Shown here: positions 26,200-34,163 of the stretch, piece by piece
Position numbering within the stretch: position 1 is the first letter of the stretch
How the letters are laid out: each line of letters starts with the position of its first letter
From: Catenulispora sp. GP43
GTDB taxonomy: Bacteria > Actinomycetota > Actinomycetes > Streptomycetales > Catenulisporaceae
Direction: 5' to 3'
NCBI RefSeq assembly: GCF_041260665.1
Contig: NZ_JBGCCT010000002.1
Span: 620,001 to 684,000, forward strand
DNA: 64,000 bases
Program-made: the position numbers and the translations under genes
The notes under the pieces: model-generated
The model's input: only the letters and a program-made list of their open reading frames with translations
Database searches by the model: none
Told to the model about the DNA's origin: nothing

Positions 26200-26213
26200 A
26201 CCGACCGTTCGGT
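26200..26213. promoter_or_regulatory. PaaR-like operator between paaH and paaN
   Basis: ACCGACCGTTCGGT fits the palindromic core ACCG-NN-CG-NN-CGGT that I recall for PaaR in Corynebacterium. It lies in the 121-bp divergent gap, so one site could control both transcripts. The TetR-type PaaR candidate is encoded at the end of the leftward operon. Confidence 0.6.
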
Positions 26214-26263
26214 TTACTCTAGATCCCGTCAGGGCCGCCACACCAGCATTCCGGGAGTCGATG

Positions 26264-27931
26264 ATGACCGCCACGGCCGAGCAGTTCTCCGTCCGCCACC
26301 GCGAAACCCTCGATCGGGCGGTGGAGGCGATTCGCGAACGGGCGTTCTGGACGCCCTACCCGGAGATCCCCAAGGCCTACGGCGAGGAGGCCGCCACCGC
26401 CGGCAAGCTGGCCTACGAGGGCTACCTGGACCGGCCGTTCCCGCTGGCCCAGCCCGGGACCGACGAGCTGGTCGGCGGCGAGAGGTCGCCGTACGGCGTG
26501 GCGCTGGGCGTCACCTACCCGCACCCGGACCTGGACGTGCTGCTGCCGGCGATGCAGGCGGCGATGCCCAAGTGGCGCGACGCCGGCCCCGAGGCCCGGG
26601 CCGCGGTGCTGATCGAGGCGCTGGCCCGGCTCAACACCCGCACCCACGAGATCGCGCACGCCGTGCACCACACCTCCGGCCAGGCGTTCGGCATGGCGTT
26701 CCAGGCCGGCGGCCCGCACGCGCAGGACCGCGGCCTGGAGGCCGTGGCCTACGCCTACGCCGCGCAGACCGCGCAGGTCGCGGCGGCCGAGTGGGAGAAG
26801 CCGCAGGGGCCCAAGCCGGCGCTGCACATGACCAAGAAGTTCACCGCCGTCCCGCGCGGCATCGGCCTGGTCATCGGCTGCAACACCTTCCCGACCTGGA
26901 ACAGCTACCCCGGCCTGTTCGCCTCGCTGGCCACCGGCAACGCGGTGGTCGTCAAGCCGCACCCGAACGCGGTCCTGCCGCTGGCGATCTCGGTGGCGAT
27001 CCTGCGCGACACCCTGGCCGAGGCCGGCTTCGACCCGGACCTGGTGGCCCTGGCGGTGGAGAAGCCGGGCGAGGGGCTGGCCAAGACGCTGGCGCTGCGG
27101 CCGGAGATCCGCATCATCGACTACACCGGCTCCACCGAGTTCGGCGTCTGGCTGGAGCGCAACGCGCCGCAGGCCGTGGTCTACACCGAGAAGGCCGGCA
27201 TCAACACGGTGATCGTGGACTCGGTGGACGACTACAAGGGCATGCTGGGCAACCTGGCCTTCTCGTTCTCCCTGTACAGCGGCCAGATGTGCACCACCCC
27301 GCAGAACATCTTCGTCCCGCGCGAGGGCATCACCGTCGCCGGCGAGCACAAGTCCTTCGACGACTTCGCCGCCGACCTGGCCGGCGCCGTGGACAAGCTG
27401 CTCGGCGACGACGCCCGCGCCAACGCCCTGCTCGGCGCGGTGTGCAACCCCGGCGTGGCGGACCGCCTGAAGCAGGCCGAGTCGGTCGGCAAGACCGTCC
27501 TGGCCTCCCGCCCCGTGGCCAACGCCGAATACCCCGCCGCCGAGGTCCGCACCCCGCTGATCGCCGCGATCGACGTCGCCGACACCGAGGTCTACACCGG
27601 CGAGTGGTTCGGCCCGATCAGCTTCCTGATCGCCGCCGACAGCACCGAGCAGGCCGTGGAGACCTTCCGCACGACGGTCCGCGACCACGGCGCCATCACC
27701 GCGGCGGTGTACTCCACCGACGACGAGGTCATCGCCAAGACCGAGGACGCCGCCCTGGACGCCGGCGTGAACCTGTCGGTCAACCTCACCGGCGGGGTGT
27801 ACGTGAACCAGAGCGCGGCCTTCTCCGACTTCCACGCCACCGGGGCGAACCCGGCGGCCAACGCGGCGCTGTCGGACCTGGCTTATGTGGCTAGCCGGTT
27901 CCGGGTGGTGCAGTCGCGGCGGCACATCTAG
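26264..27931 (+). CDS. paaN: Phenylacetate degradation aldehyde-dehydrogenase-like protein PaaN
   Basis: A 555-residue protein of the PaaN family, related to aldehyde dehydrogenases. It shows the NAD-binding segment GLVIGCNTFPTWNSYPG, IDYTGSTEFG, a catalytic Cys in YSGQMCTTPQNI and the upstream Glu in VYTEKAGIN. Family members are linked to the ring-opened intermediate of phenylacetyl-CoA breakdown. The ATG at 26264 is preferred over 26261 because GGGAG then has a 6-nt spacing. It is divergent from paaH. The ring epoxidase genes paaABCDE are not in this window. Confidence 0.9.
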   Translation: MTATAEQFSVRHRETLDRAVEAIRERAFWTPYPEIPKAYGEEAATAGKLAYEGYLDRPFPLAQPGTDELVGGERSPYGVALGVTYPHPDLDVLLPAMQAAMPKWRDAGPEARAAVLIEALARLNTRTHEIAHAVHHTSGQAFGMAFQAGGPHAQDRGLEAVAYAYAAQTAQVAAAEWEKPQGPKPALHMTKKFTAVPRGIGLVIGCNTFPTWNSYPGLFASLATGNAVVVKPHPNAVLPLAISVAILRDTLAEAGFDPDLVALAVEKPGEGLAKTLALRPEIRIIDYTGSTEFGVWLERNAPQAVVYTEKAGINTVIVDSVDDYKGMLGNLAFSFSLYSGQMCTTPQNIFVPREGITVAGEHKSFDDFAADLAGAVDKLLGDDARANALLGAVCNPGVADRLKQAESVGKTVLASRPVANAEYPAAEVRTPLIAAIDVADTEVYTGEWFGPISFLIAADSTEQAVETFRTTVRDHGAITAAVYSTDDEVIAKTEDAALDAGVNLSVNLTGGVYVNQSAAFSDFHATGANPAANAALSDLAYVASRFRVVQSRRHI

Positions 27932-27941
27932 AGATGCCGCA

Positions 27942-27977
27942 ATGGTCCGGGACTGTTCGAGGACGGCCCCGGACCAT
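27942..27977. terminator. Bidirectional terminator-like hairpin after paaN
   Basis: ATGGTCCGGG and CCCGGACCAT form a perfect 10-bp stem with a 16-nt loop. It separates paaN from the convergent hypothetical gene, whose stop codon touches it. Confidence 0.6.
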
Positions 27978-28261
27978 CACGGGTGCTGGAGGTCGACGAA
28001 GCCCCGCTCCGCCAGGGCGGCGACGGCGGCTTCGATCCCCGCGCGCGTGACCGTCGGCAGCACGACGATGCCCGGTTCGGCGAAGAATCCGAGCCGCCGC
28101 ATGTCATCCGAGATCGACTGCATGAGCCTGGCCTGGTCGTAGAAGGTCACCGTCCGCTCGCCACCGTCCCAGACGATCTTCGCTTCGAGCCAGCCCTTGG
28201 CCTCCTGCAGGGCCCAGTCGCCCTCGTCCATCTCGGCCGGGAACGCGATGCGGTAGCTCAT
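27977..28261 (-). CDS. Small hypothetical protein
   Basis: A 94-residue soluble protein (MSYRIAFPAEMDEGDW to the C-terminal ALAERGFVDLQHP). The middle reads as beta strands around VWDGGERTVTFYDQARL, and the end as one long helix. I recognise no family. The ATG at 28261 is 56 bp from the divergent enoyl-CoA hydratase start, and the gene ends at the hairpin shared with paaN. Confidence 0.6.
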   Translation of the reverse strand: MSYRIAFPAEMDEGDWALQEAKGWLEAKIVWDGGERTVTFYDQARLMQSISDDMRRLGFFAEPGIVVLPTVTRAGIEAAVAALAERGFVDLQHP

Positions 28262-28317
28262 CTCGGCATCCTGGCAGAGCAGTGGCCAACCCACGCCGGC
28301 CGGGCCAGACTGCCCCC

Positions 28318-29112
28318 ATGAACGCTGAGCCCCCTGCCGTCGAACCCCCGGCCGTCCGCGTAGAGAAGAACGGCCCGGTCACCACCGTCATCCTGCACCG
28401 GCCCGCGGTCCGCAACGCCGTGGACCCGGCGACGGCCGCCGCGCTGCTGGCCGCGTTCCAGGACTTCGAGAAGGACGCCGAGGCGCATGTCGCGGTGTTC
28501 TACGGTGACGGCGGGACATTCTGCGCCGGGTTCGATCTCAAGGCTCTGACCGCCGGGGCGGTGCCGGCCGGGATGCTCGCGTACGGGGACGGGCCGATGG
28601 GGCCCTCGCGGCTGCGGCTGTCCAAGCCGGTGATCGCGGCGGTGGCCGGGCACGCGGTGGCCGGCGGGCTCGAGCTGGCGCTGTGGTGCGACCTGCGGGT
28701 GGTGGAGGACAGCGCGGTGTTCGGTGTCTTCTGCCGGCGGTGGGGGGTGCCGCTGGTGGACGGCGGGACGGTGCGGCTGCCGCGGCTGATCGGCCACAGC
28801 CGCGCCATGGACATGATCCTCACCGGGCGCGCGGTGCCCGCCGACGAGGCCCTGGCCTGGGGGCTGGCCAACCGGGTGGTGCCCGACGGGACCGTCCGGG
28901 AGGCCGCCGAGGCGCTGGCCGCCGAGATCGCCGCGCTGCCGCAGCTGTGCCTGCGCGAGGACCGCATGTCGGCCCTCGAACAGGACGGCCTGGAGGAAGA
29001 GGCGGCGCTGCGCAACGAGCTGCGGCACGGGCAGGTGTCGCTGGCCGAGTCGGTGTCCGGGGCGCAGCGGTTCGCCGACGGGGCGGGGCGGCACGGGGCT
29101 TCGGCGAGTTAG
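28318..29112 (+). CDS. Enoyl-CoA hydratase/isomerase family protein
   Basis: A 264-residue crotonase-fold enzyme. The first oxyanion-hole block is TFCAGFDLKAL, and the second is AVAGHAVAGGLELALWCDLRV. The usual hydratase Glu in the second motif is replaced by the pattern VFGVFCRRWGVPLVDGGTVRL, so the reaction (hydration, isomerisation or hydrolysis) is uncertain. It sits near the paa genes but is separated from them by a terminator and an opposite-strand gene, so a role in phenylacetate breakdown is only possible. Confidence 0.88.
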   Translation: MNAEPPAVEPPAVRVEKNGPVTTVILHRPAVRNAVDPATAAALLAAFQDFEKDAEAHVAVFYGDGGTFCAGFDLKALTAGAVPAGMLAYGDGPMGPSRLRLSKPVIAAVAGHAVAGGLELALWCDLRVVEDSAVFGVFCRRWGVPLVDGGTVRLPRLIGHSRAMDMILTGRAVPADEALAWGLANRVVPDGTVREAAEALAAEIAALPQLCLREDRMSALEQDGLEEEAALRNELRHGQVSLAESVSGAQRFADGAGRHGASAS

Positions 29113-29124
29113 GCGGCGGGGCGG

Positions 29125-29184
29125 GCGGCGGGTCACGCGGCAGACCAGGCGGCGGGTGGGGCAGCGGGCCAGGCGGCGAACCAG
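29125..29184. repeat. 12-bp tandem array after the enoyl-CoA hydratase gene
   Basis: Five degenerate units with consensus near GCGGCGGRCCAG begin 12 nt after the stop codon and end about 45 bp before the CPT-like gene's promoter. Confidence 0.65.
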
Positions 29185-29228
29185 GTGAATCGGCGCGATA
29201 TCCGCTTCGCCCCGCGACCGCCACAACC

Positions 29229-29234
29229 TACTGT
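29229..29234 (+). promoter_or_regulatory. -10 box of the CPT-like gene, leaderless layout
   Basis: TACTGT is followed by exactly 6 nt and the ATG at 29241. No convincing -35. Confidence 0.45.
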
Positions 29235-29240
29235 GGCTCG

Positions 29241-29774
29241 ATGACCGCTCACGTGATCATCCTCAATGGCGGCTCCAGCTACGGCAAGACCAGCATCACG
29301 CGCTACCTGCAGGCCGCGTTGCCGGACGCGTGGCTGGCCTTCGGCATCGACGGCTTCGTCGACGCCCTCCCGCCCCGGATGCTCGCCGCCGACGCCGGGC
29401 TGCAGATCGGCGATGGCGGCGAGGTCAGTGTCGGGGCCGACTTCCACATGCTGGCGGCCGCCTGGATGGCCGGCGTCGCGGCCACCGCGCGCGCCGGTGC
29501 GAAGGTCGTCGTGGACGACGTCTTCCTCGGGGGTGCGGTGTCGCAGCAGCGGTGGGAGCGGGCCCTCGGCGATCTGGACGTGCTCTGGGTCGGCGTCCGC
29601 TGCGACGGCCGGGTCGCCGCGGATCGCGAGAGCCTGCGTGGCGACCGCACGCCGGGGATGGCCGAACTCCAGGCGGACCTCGTCCACCGCGGAGTCCGCT
29701 ACGACCTGGAGGTCGACACCACCGACGCCGCGGCCGCCGACTGCGCCCGGATCATCGCCGCCCGCGTCAGCTGA
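29241..29774 (+). CDS. Chloramphenicol phosphotransferase-like P-loop kinase
   Basis: A 177-residue P-loop NTPase of the CPT family. Walker A reads LNGGSSYGKTSI at residues 8-19, the FGIDGFVDALPP segment supplies the acidic residue after strand 2, and VVVDDVFLGG is the Walker B-like strand. Length matches CPT from the chloramphenicol producer. Relatives phosphorylate chloramphenicol or unknown small molecules; no other chloramphenicol gene is present. Confidence 0.82.
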   Translation: MTAHVIILNGGSSYGKTSITRYLQAALPDAWLAFGIDGFVDALPPRMLAADAGLQIGDGGEVSVGADFHMLAAAWMAGVAATARAGAKVVVDDVFLGGAVSQQRWERALGDLDVLWVGVRCDGRVAADRESLRGDRTPGMAELQADLVHRGVRYDLEVDTTDAAAADCARIIAARVS

Positions 29775-29817
29775 GCTCGGACCCGGCCCGCGACAGCTGA
29801 GAGCGGCCCCCGGTCAT

Positions 29818-30351
29818 TCAGCCTTCAGCCGACTCCGACAACCGCATGGCCAGCAGCATCCCCGGCCACTCCCCGTCCCCGACCGGTACCGTGAACTCCT
29901 GCACCCGCGTGAACCCGTACCGCTCGTACACCTTCACCAGGTTCCCGTCCTCGCCGGCCCAGCAGTCCACCCGCAGCAGGTCGATCCCCCGCTCGGCCGC
30001 CTCCTGCTTGGCACGCTCGATCAGGGCGCGTCCGGTACCGCGGCCGGCGTGCTTGCGGGAGGTGATCAGGAAGTTGACGTACAGCTCCCGCTCCTCGGCG
30101 TCCGGTACGTAGGGCTGGCGCTCCTCGGTGATCACCATGATGCCCAGCGGCATGCCGTCCTCGTCCTCCAGGACCCGCATCCCGCCGGTGTCGGCCCGTT
30201 GCAGGAACCCCTCGCGCCGCTTCTCGTTGCCGGTCCAGGGCTCGGTGCCCCACTGCTGGGTGTTGCCCCGGGCGTTCATCCATGCCACGGCCTCGTCGCC
30301 GAAGGCCAGGAAGGCCGGGACGTCGTCCCGGCCGCCTACTCGAATCCGCAT
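29818..30351 (-). CDS. GNAT family N-acetyltransferase
   Basis: A 177-residue acetyltransferase. The acetyl-CoA binding motif A is SRKHAGRGTGRALIERAKQEA (R/QxxGxG/A), with the preceding beta strand ELYVNFLITS. AAGGGG lies just before the ATG at 30351. Substrate unknown. Confidence 0.87.
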   Translation of the reverse strand: MRIRVGGRDDVPAFLAFGDEAVAWMNARGNTQQWGTEPWTGNEKRREGFLQRADTGGMRVLEDEDGMPLGIMVITEERQPYVPDAEERELYVNFLITSRKHAGRGTGRALIERAKQEAAERGIDLLRVDCWAGEDGNLVKVYERYGFTRVQEFTVPVGDGEWPGMLLAMRLSESAEG

Positions 30352-30444
30352 GATCCCCTTCCTAGCAAAGAGTTCACGTGAATGCGCATCGGATATGGCC
30401 GCTGTTCACCGTGCCCTCCGGCCGGGGCTGTACAACTCCGCTCC

Positions 30445-32052
30445 ATGAGAATCTACCTCGCGTCCAAGCGACGCCTCGCGGTCTCGGCGGTCGCGCTGGC
30501 CGTCGGCTCGGCCGTCCTGGTCCCGGCCACCGCCATGGCCGCCGGGCGGCACCACGGCGGCCGGCCGACCACCTGGACCCTGTCCGGGCAGGTCGCTCCG
30601 GCCACGCTCAAGGGCGGACCGTGGACGCTGGGCCAGACCCCGGCCACGTACGGCTCCCCGACGGCCGGGTACTGCGACGCCTCCGGGAAGGTCACCCGCA
30701 ATCCGGGGACCGAGCTCTTCCAGCCGGCCTACTTCCCGAACGTCACCGGCAGCGGCCAGCACCTGACCGGCTTCTTCGACTACCGGCCCAAGGACACCGA
30801 CGAGGCGGTCCTGGCGGCCAAGTCCGACGACGGCGGCAAGACCTGGACCTACCAGGGCCAGGCGCTGGAGTCGCAGCAGGGCCAGTGCCCCTCGCCGGCG
30901 CTGAACGACGACGGCCAGGGCCACCCGACCGTGCTGCACGTGGGCGGCAAGGACTTCCTGTACACGCTGACCCGCCCGACCGCCGACACCCCCGGCTCGC
31001 AGCTGCTGGTCCACCGGGTCGACGCCGACGCCAGGAACCCGCTGGCCAAGCTGCCCTCGGCGCAGGCCGTCGGCACCGGCGCCACGACGACGCTGACCGC
31101 CGCCGTGACCCTGCCGGCGGCCACCATCCCGGCCGCCGACACCTCGGCGTTCGAGATCCCGGGCACGGTCCGGATCCAGACCTCGGCCGGCATCCAGGAC
31201 GTGCGCTGCACCGACTCCACCGCGACCACGTTCACCGGCTGCACCGGCGGCACCGGCTCGGCGGTCAGCGGCGCGGCGGCCACCACCTACCCGGTGGTGC
31301 CGGCGAACACCCAGGCCACCACCGGCCTGATCTCCCCCGACGGCATCCTCGGCGTGCTGCCGAACCGGGACGGCCGTTCGGTGACGGTGCTCTACGTCGA
31401 GAAGCAGCTGGACTACTTCAAGACCGCCGACCAGGCCAACGCCTGCGCCGTCCCGTTCGCCACGCTGAACCAGATCGGCGAGGGCAAGAACAAGGCGCCG
31501 TACTACGGCAACAACGAGGACCGCTCCACGGTCCGCAGCGCCACCACGACCGACGGCATCCACTTCACCGACAACGGTCCGGTCAACGGCCTCGGCGACA
31601 ACGAGAGCACCAGCGCGACCGCGACCCGGTTCGTCAGCCCCTCGGGCACCGTGGTGCGCAACCCCGACGGCACCCTGGGCCTGTTCTACGCCGCCGGCAA
31701 CTGCTACGACGGCGACAGCGACGGCTTCCACTACATCGGCTACGCCACCAGCAAGGACGGCGTGAACTGGACGATCGTCGACGGCTTCACCAACCCGCTG
31801 CTGTCGGTGGACACCACCTTCCCGAAGACCGCCCCCGCGCTGTACTACAGCGGGCGCATCTACGGCCCGCAGGTCGTCCTGGGCCACGACGGCAAGACCG
31901 CGACCATGGTCTTCGCCGGCTACCGCACCCCCAAGCCGCTGCCCAAGCCGGGCACCGCGCTGGGCACCGACCCGTCCGCGCTGTACACCGTCGGCGCGAA
32001 CGACCTGGCCAGCTACCGCAGCATCCTGACGGTCACGCTGACCACCAAGTAA
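30445..32052 (+). CDS. Secreted sialidase/GH43-like beta-propeller protein with an inserted domain
   Basis: A 535-residue exported protein. Residues 1-33 are a signal peptide ending ATAMA. The body has Asp-box-like repeats of the sialidase propeller (SDDGGKTWT, then TSKDGVNWT) and GPQVVLGHDGKTATMVFAGYR at the end. An inserted Thr-rich segment at about residues 210-280, with the motif TTFTGCTGGTG, resembles small modules found in actinobacterial exported and phage-related proteins and interrupts the propeller. Probably glycan-binding or glycosidase; catalytic residues cannot be assigned. Confidence 0.8.
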   Translation: MRIYLASKRRLAVSAVALAVGSAVLVPATAMAAGRHHGGRPTTWTLSGQVAPATLKGGPWTLGQTPATYGSPTAGYCDASGKVTRNPGTELFQPAYFPNVTGSGQHLTGFFDYRPKDTDEAVLAAKSDDGGKTWTYQGQALESQQGQCPSPALNDDGQGHPTVLHVGGKDFLYTLTRPTADTPGSQLLVHRVDADARNPLAKLPSAQAVGTGATTTLTAAVTLPAATIPAADTSAFEIPGTVRIQTSAGIQDVRCTDSTATTFTGCTGGTGSAVSGAAATTYPVVPANTQATTGLISPDGILGVLPNRDGRSVTVLYVEKQLDYFKTADQANACAVPFATLNQIGEGKNKAPYYGNNEDRSTVRSATTTDGIHFTDNGPVNGLGDNESTSATATRFVSPSGTVVRNPDGTLGLFYAAGNCYDGDSDGFHYIGYATSKDGVNWTIVDGFTNPLLSVDTTFPKTAPALYYSGRIYGPQVVLGHDGKTATMVFAGYRTPKPLPKPGTALGTDPSALYTVGANDLASYRSILTVTLTTK

Positions 32053-32066
32053 GAATCCTCAGTTAC

Positions 32067-32084
32067 GAATAAGACAACTTATTC
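32067..32084. promoter_or_regulatory. AT-rich inverted repeat upstream of the P450 gene
   Basis: GAATAAG-acaa-CTTATTC is a perfect 7-bp dyad, unusually AT-rich for this genome. It lies 54 bp before the P450 start and could be an operator. Confidence 0.45.
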
Positions 32085-32093
32085 ACAGGGGTC

Positions 32094-32119
32094 GCGGTCC
32101 GGGAACATTCCCGGACCGC
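32094..32119 (+). terminator. Strong hairpin between the secreted protein and the P450 gene
   Basis: GCGGTCCGGGAA and TTCCCGGACCGC form a perfect 12-bp stem with a 2-nt loop. It suits termination of the upstream gene, but it also lies only 18 nt before the P450 ATG and would fold in any P450 leader. Confidence 0.6.
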
Positions 32120-32137
32120 GCCGCCGTTTGTGCGGTC

Positions 32138-33358
32138 ATGGAGCCGTTGGAAATCATGGGGGCGCTGCTCACCACCGAAGGCCGTGACGACCCCTATCCC
32201 CTCTACGACCAGGCTCACCGGCTGGGCTCGGTCATCGACGCGGCGGACGGCTTCGTGATGGTCCCGTCCTACGACCAGTGCAACCAGGTGCTGCGCAACG
32301 CCTCGTTCGGGGTCTGGGACGTCGAGTGGCGCGGCCGGGTCTGGGACGACGAGCAGCAGCGCCGGCCCTCGCTGCGCAGCATGGAGCGCTCGGTCATCTA
32401 CACCAACGCCCCCGACCACGGCCGTATGCGTTCCCTGATCTCCTCGGTGTTCACCCCGCGCCGGGTCGCGGCGCTGGAGCCGGCCATCGAGCGGGCCGTC
32501 GAGGCGCTGCTGGACCGGCTGGCCGAAGCCGGTGCGGACGGTGCGGCCGTGGACCTGATGGACGACTTCGCCTATCGGCTCCCGGTCTCAGTGATCTGCG
32601 ACCTGCTGGGCATCCCGCCGGCGGACCGGGAGACCTTCCGGGTCCTGGCCACCGAACTGGCCGCGGTCCTGGACTTCGTCGACGACCTGAGCCGGCTGGA
32701 CGGGGCGGACGCGGCCTGGCTGGAGCTGGAGCTGTACTTCGGCGGGCTGCTCGCCGAGCGGCGCATGCGGCCGCAGGACGACCTCGTCAGCGCTCTGATA
32801 GCGGTCTGCGACGCCGACGACTCGCGGCTGAGCGCGGCCGAGCTGCTGTGCAACCTGGCTCTGCTGCTCATCGCCGGGTTCGAGACCACGGCGAACCTGT
32901 TCGGCAACGGCGTCCGGCTGCTGTTCGAGCACCCGGAGGTCGGCGCGGGGCTGCGGAACGGGGATCTGCGCTACGCCGGCTTCGCCGAGGAGGTGCTGCG
33001 CTACGACTCGCCGGTGCAGATGACGACGCGCATCGCGCTGACCGACGGCCTGTCGGTCGGCGACGTCCCGGCGCCGGCCGGAACGGAGGTCGCGGTGATG
33101 ATCGGCGCGGCGAACCGGGACGCGCGGCGCTATGAGGACCCTGAGCGCTTCGATCCCACCCGGACCGAGATAGGCCCGCTGAGCTTCGGGGCCGGGCCGC
33201 ATTTCTGTGTCGGATCGATACTGGCGCGGACCGAGGCGGCGATCGGGTTCCCGCGTCTGCTGGCCCGGTTCCCGGCGCTGGCCCCGGCCGGGGAACCGAC
33301 CCGGAACCAGCGGTTTATCCTTCGCGGGTACGAGCGCCTGCCTGTTACGGTGACTTGA
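32138..33358 (+). CDS. Cytochrome P450
   Basis: A 406-residue soluble class I P450. The I-helix reads LLIAGFETTANL (AGxETT), the K-helix ExxR is in EEVLRYDSP, and the haem-thiolate loop is FGAGPHFCVGSILAR with the Cys ligand. Length is normal. Oxygen-dependent monooxygenase needing a ferredoxin and reductase encoded elsewhere. No biosynthetic genes adjoin it, so the substrate is unknown. The start has no Shine-Dalgarno and follows a strong hairpin closely. Confidence 0.95.
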   Translation: MEPLEIMGALLTTEGRDDPYPLYDQAHRLGSVIDAADGFVMVPSYDQCNQVLRNASFGVWDVEWRGRVWDDEQQRRPSLRSMERSVIYTNAPDHGRMRSLISSVFTPRRVAALEPAIERAVEALLDRLAEAGADGAAVDLMDDFAYRLPVSVICDLLGIPPADRETFRVLATELAAVLDFVDDLSRLDGADAAWLELELYFGGLLAERRMRPQDDLVSALIAVCDADDSRLSAAELLCNLALLLIAGFETTANLFGNGVRLLFEHPEVGAGLRNGDLRYAGFAEEVLRYDSPVQMTTRIALTDGLSVGDVPAPAGTEVAVMIGAANRDARRYEDPERFDPTRTEIGPLSFGAGPHFCVGSILARTEAAIGFPRLLARFPALAPAGEPTRNQRFILRGYERLPVTVT

Positions 33359-33384
33359 GTTTTTCCGCTTTCCGGGGGGATGCC

Positions 33385-34080
33385 ATGACGCCTGTTGACG
33401 ACGACTTCCAGCACGGCACCGTCCTGCTGTCCGGCATCGTCGGCTCCACCGCCTACGGCCTGGCCGGCCCGGACTCGGACGTGGACCGCCTCGGCATGTT
33501 CGCGGCCCCGACACTGAGCCTGCTGGGCCTGCACACCCCGCGCGACAGCCACGTCACCACGAGCCCGGACGTGACCTTCCACGAGGCGGCCAAGCTGGCC
33601 CGCCTGGCGCTGGGCGGCAACCCGACGGCCTCGGAACTGCTGTGGCTCCCCGACGACCTGTACGAGCGGCGCACGCCCCTGGGCGACGAGGCGATCAGCC
33701 TGCGCACGGCCTTCCTGTCCGCGCCGCGCGTGCACGACGCCTACCTCGGCTACGCCACCCAGCAGTTCCGCAAGCTGCTGTCCCGCGACCCCTCCTGGAC
33801 GCACCGCAAGATCGCCAAGCACGCCCGCCATCTGATGCGGCTGGTGAACCAGGGCCACGAGCTCTACACCACCGGCCACGTCACCATCCGCCTGCCCGAT
33901 CCCGAGCGCTACCACGCCTTCGGCGAGAGCGTGGCCGCCGACCCCGACGCCGCCCGCCCCTTCATGGCCGACGCCGAGGAGCGCTTCGCGACGGCCCGCA
34001 CGGTGCTGCCGAGGGAGCCGGAGAGCGCGGCGGCCGAGGACTGGCTGCTGCGGGTGCGGAAGGCTTTCTGGGAGGGCTGA
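33385..34080 (+). CDS. Nucleotidyltransferase (polymerase beta superfamily, COG3541-like)
   Basis: A 231-residue protein. The MNT-type catalytic motif is GSTAYGLAGPDSDVDRLGMF (GS followed by DxD) at residues 18-37. The helical C-terminal half (RKIAKHARHLMRLVNQGHELY) resembles predicted nucleotidyltransferases of the YcgL/RlaP group linked to RNA repair. GGGGGGA precedes the ATG at 33385. Its target is unknown; no RNA ligase gene is adjacent. Confidence 0.82.
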   Translation: MTPVDDDFQHGTVLLSGIVGSTAYGLAGPDSDVDRLGMFAAPTLSLLGLHTPRDSHVTTSPDVTFHEAAKLARLALGGNPTASELLWLPDDLYERRTPLGDEAISLRTAFLSAPRVHDAYLGYATQQFRKLLSRDPSWTHRKIAKHARHLMRLVNQGHELYTTGHVTIRLPDPERYHAFGESVAADPDAARPFMADAEERFATARTVLPREPESAAAEDWLLRVRKAFWEG

Positions 34081-34081
34081 C

Positions 34082-34137
34082 GGCTTGCGGCTTGCGGCTT
34101 GCAGCGCCGGTCGCCGGTCGCCGGTCGCCGGTCGCCG
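34082..34137. repeat. Two adjacent 7-bp tandem arrays after a stop codon
   Basis: Three GGCTTGC units (34082-34102) are followed by four GCCGGTC units (34106-34133) and a partial one. The first array begins 1 nt after the nucleotidyltransferase stop codon. The two different heptamers share a period but not a sequence. Confidence 0.8.
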
Positions 34138-34163
34138 ACATCTCAGCGGAAAGCCCCAGCGCC

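Noticed and set aside
19214-29774. A resistance island, suggested by the APH-like and CPT-like kinases
   Set aside because: The two genes are 9 kb apart, separated by catabolic genes, with no mobile element or base-composition change. They are more likely housekeeping relatives of resistance enzymes.
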